Source: Capillidium heterosporum
Taxonomy: Eukaryota > Entomophthoromycota > Entomophthoromycetes > Entomophthorales > Capillidiaceae
Direction: 5' to 3'
Assembly: GCA_016630905.1 (NCBI GenBank)
Contig: WBMQ01000012.1
Coordinates: 124,001 to 188,000 of the forward strand
DNA length: 64,000 nucleotides
Shown here: one piece after another, positions 63,736 through 64,000 of the stretch
Layout: every line of letters begins with the position of its first letter
Position numbering within the stretch: position 1 is the first letter of the stretch
Made by a program: the position numbers and the translations under genes
The notes under the pieces: generated by a model
What the model saw: the letters and a program-made list of their open reading frames with translations, nothing else
The model's database searches: none
What the model was told of the DNA's origin: nothing

Positions 63736-64000
63736 AATTCAAAGTTGCTTATACATTTGATAGCATACAAGTTTAAGGTAGCTATTACTTTATATATTTT
63801 CAAAACGATACTATTTATATAGTATGTATATACAGGTTTTTAATGATGTAAGCGTAGCATTGCCGAATGTAATCAAAGAAAAAACTAAATGTGGGCTAGT
63901 AAAACTCCTTATTTGAATAAACTGGGTAGCTTAATAGCTATATTTAAAAGTTTGTTGGAGTTATTGTAGGGGAACTCGACGTAGTTTATCAGATGGACCA

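Overview
The window is AT-rich, intron-containing nuclear DNA of a fungus. Two Zn2Cys6 regulators and two WOPR (Gti1/Pac2) copies are fungal-specific families. Introns are short (about 38-70 nt, GTAAGN...TAG), promoters often carry TATAAA-type boxes, and several genes sit alone with long spacers. A seven-helix class-A-like GPCR next to these families is unusual for Dikarya and fits an early-diverging fungus; an entomophthoralean such as Conidiobolus is my best guess (inference from family knowledge, not a database match). No rRNA, tRNA or CRISPR was seen.

Layout. 1-12,500: a PH-domain gene (1235-2188), a dead piggyBac copy with perfect TTAA sites (2650-4964), a mosaic of LTR-like repeats, and a WOPR regulator on the minus strand (8379-9215). 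12,500-36,600: a small unknown gene, then two 4,316-bp Mutator-like (MULE) elements in opposite orientation (13137-17452 and 32114-36429). Between these arms lie a truncated MULE-like gene, a broken WOPR paralogue, a Zn2Cys6 regulator (24048-25893), a nested LTR cluster and a homeodomain gene (31099-31992). 36,900-41,000: two inverted Tc1/mariner-like copies and two halves of one LTR, whose arrangement records an inversion. 41,100-47,200: a GPCR, a bHLH regulator and a second Zn2Cys6 regulator. 47,486-49,755: a second, more decayed piggyBac copy. 51,700-62,020: an unknown two-exon gene, then conserved housekeeping genes: the ESCRT-I subunit Vps23/Tsg101 (7 exons), a Ras GTPase with an apparent 2-nt exon, and an F-box/leucine-rich protein.

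The host genes do not form an operon or an obvious pathway. They are mostly signalling and transcription genes (GPCR, Ras, PH, WOPR, Zn2Cys6, homeodomain, bHLH) scattered in a transposon-rich compartment; only the right-hand 10 kb is comparatively clean.

Most notable repeats. At least three LTR-like families (called A, B and D here) share TGTAA...TTACA-type ends, a TATA box and an AATAAA. Each also carries, at its 3' end, a short hydrophobic ORF that starts inside the repeat and reads out of it. The peptides of families B and D are clearly related although the surrounding DNA is not, which suggests a selected coding function. No full-length LTR retrotransposon (gag/pol) is present, and I could not find target-site duplications for these repeats.
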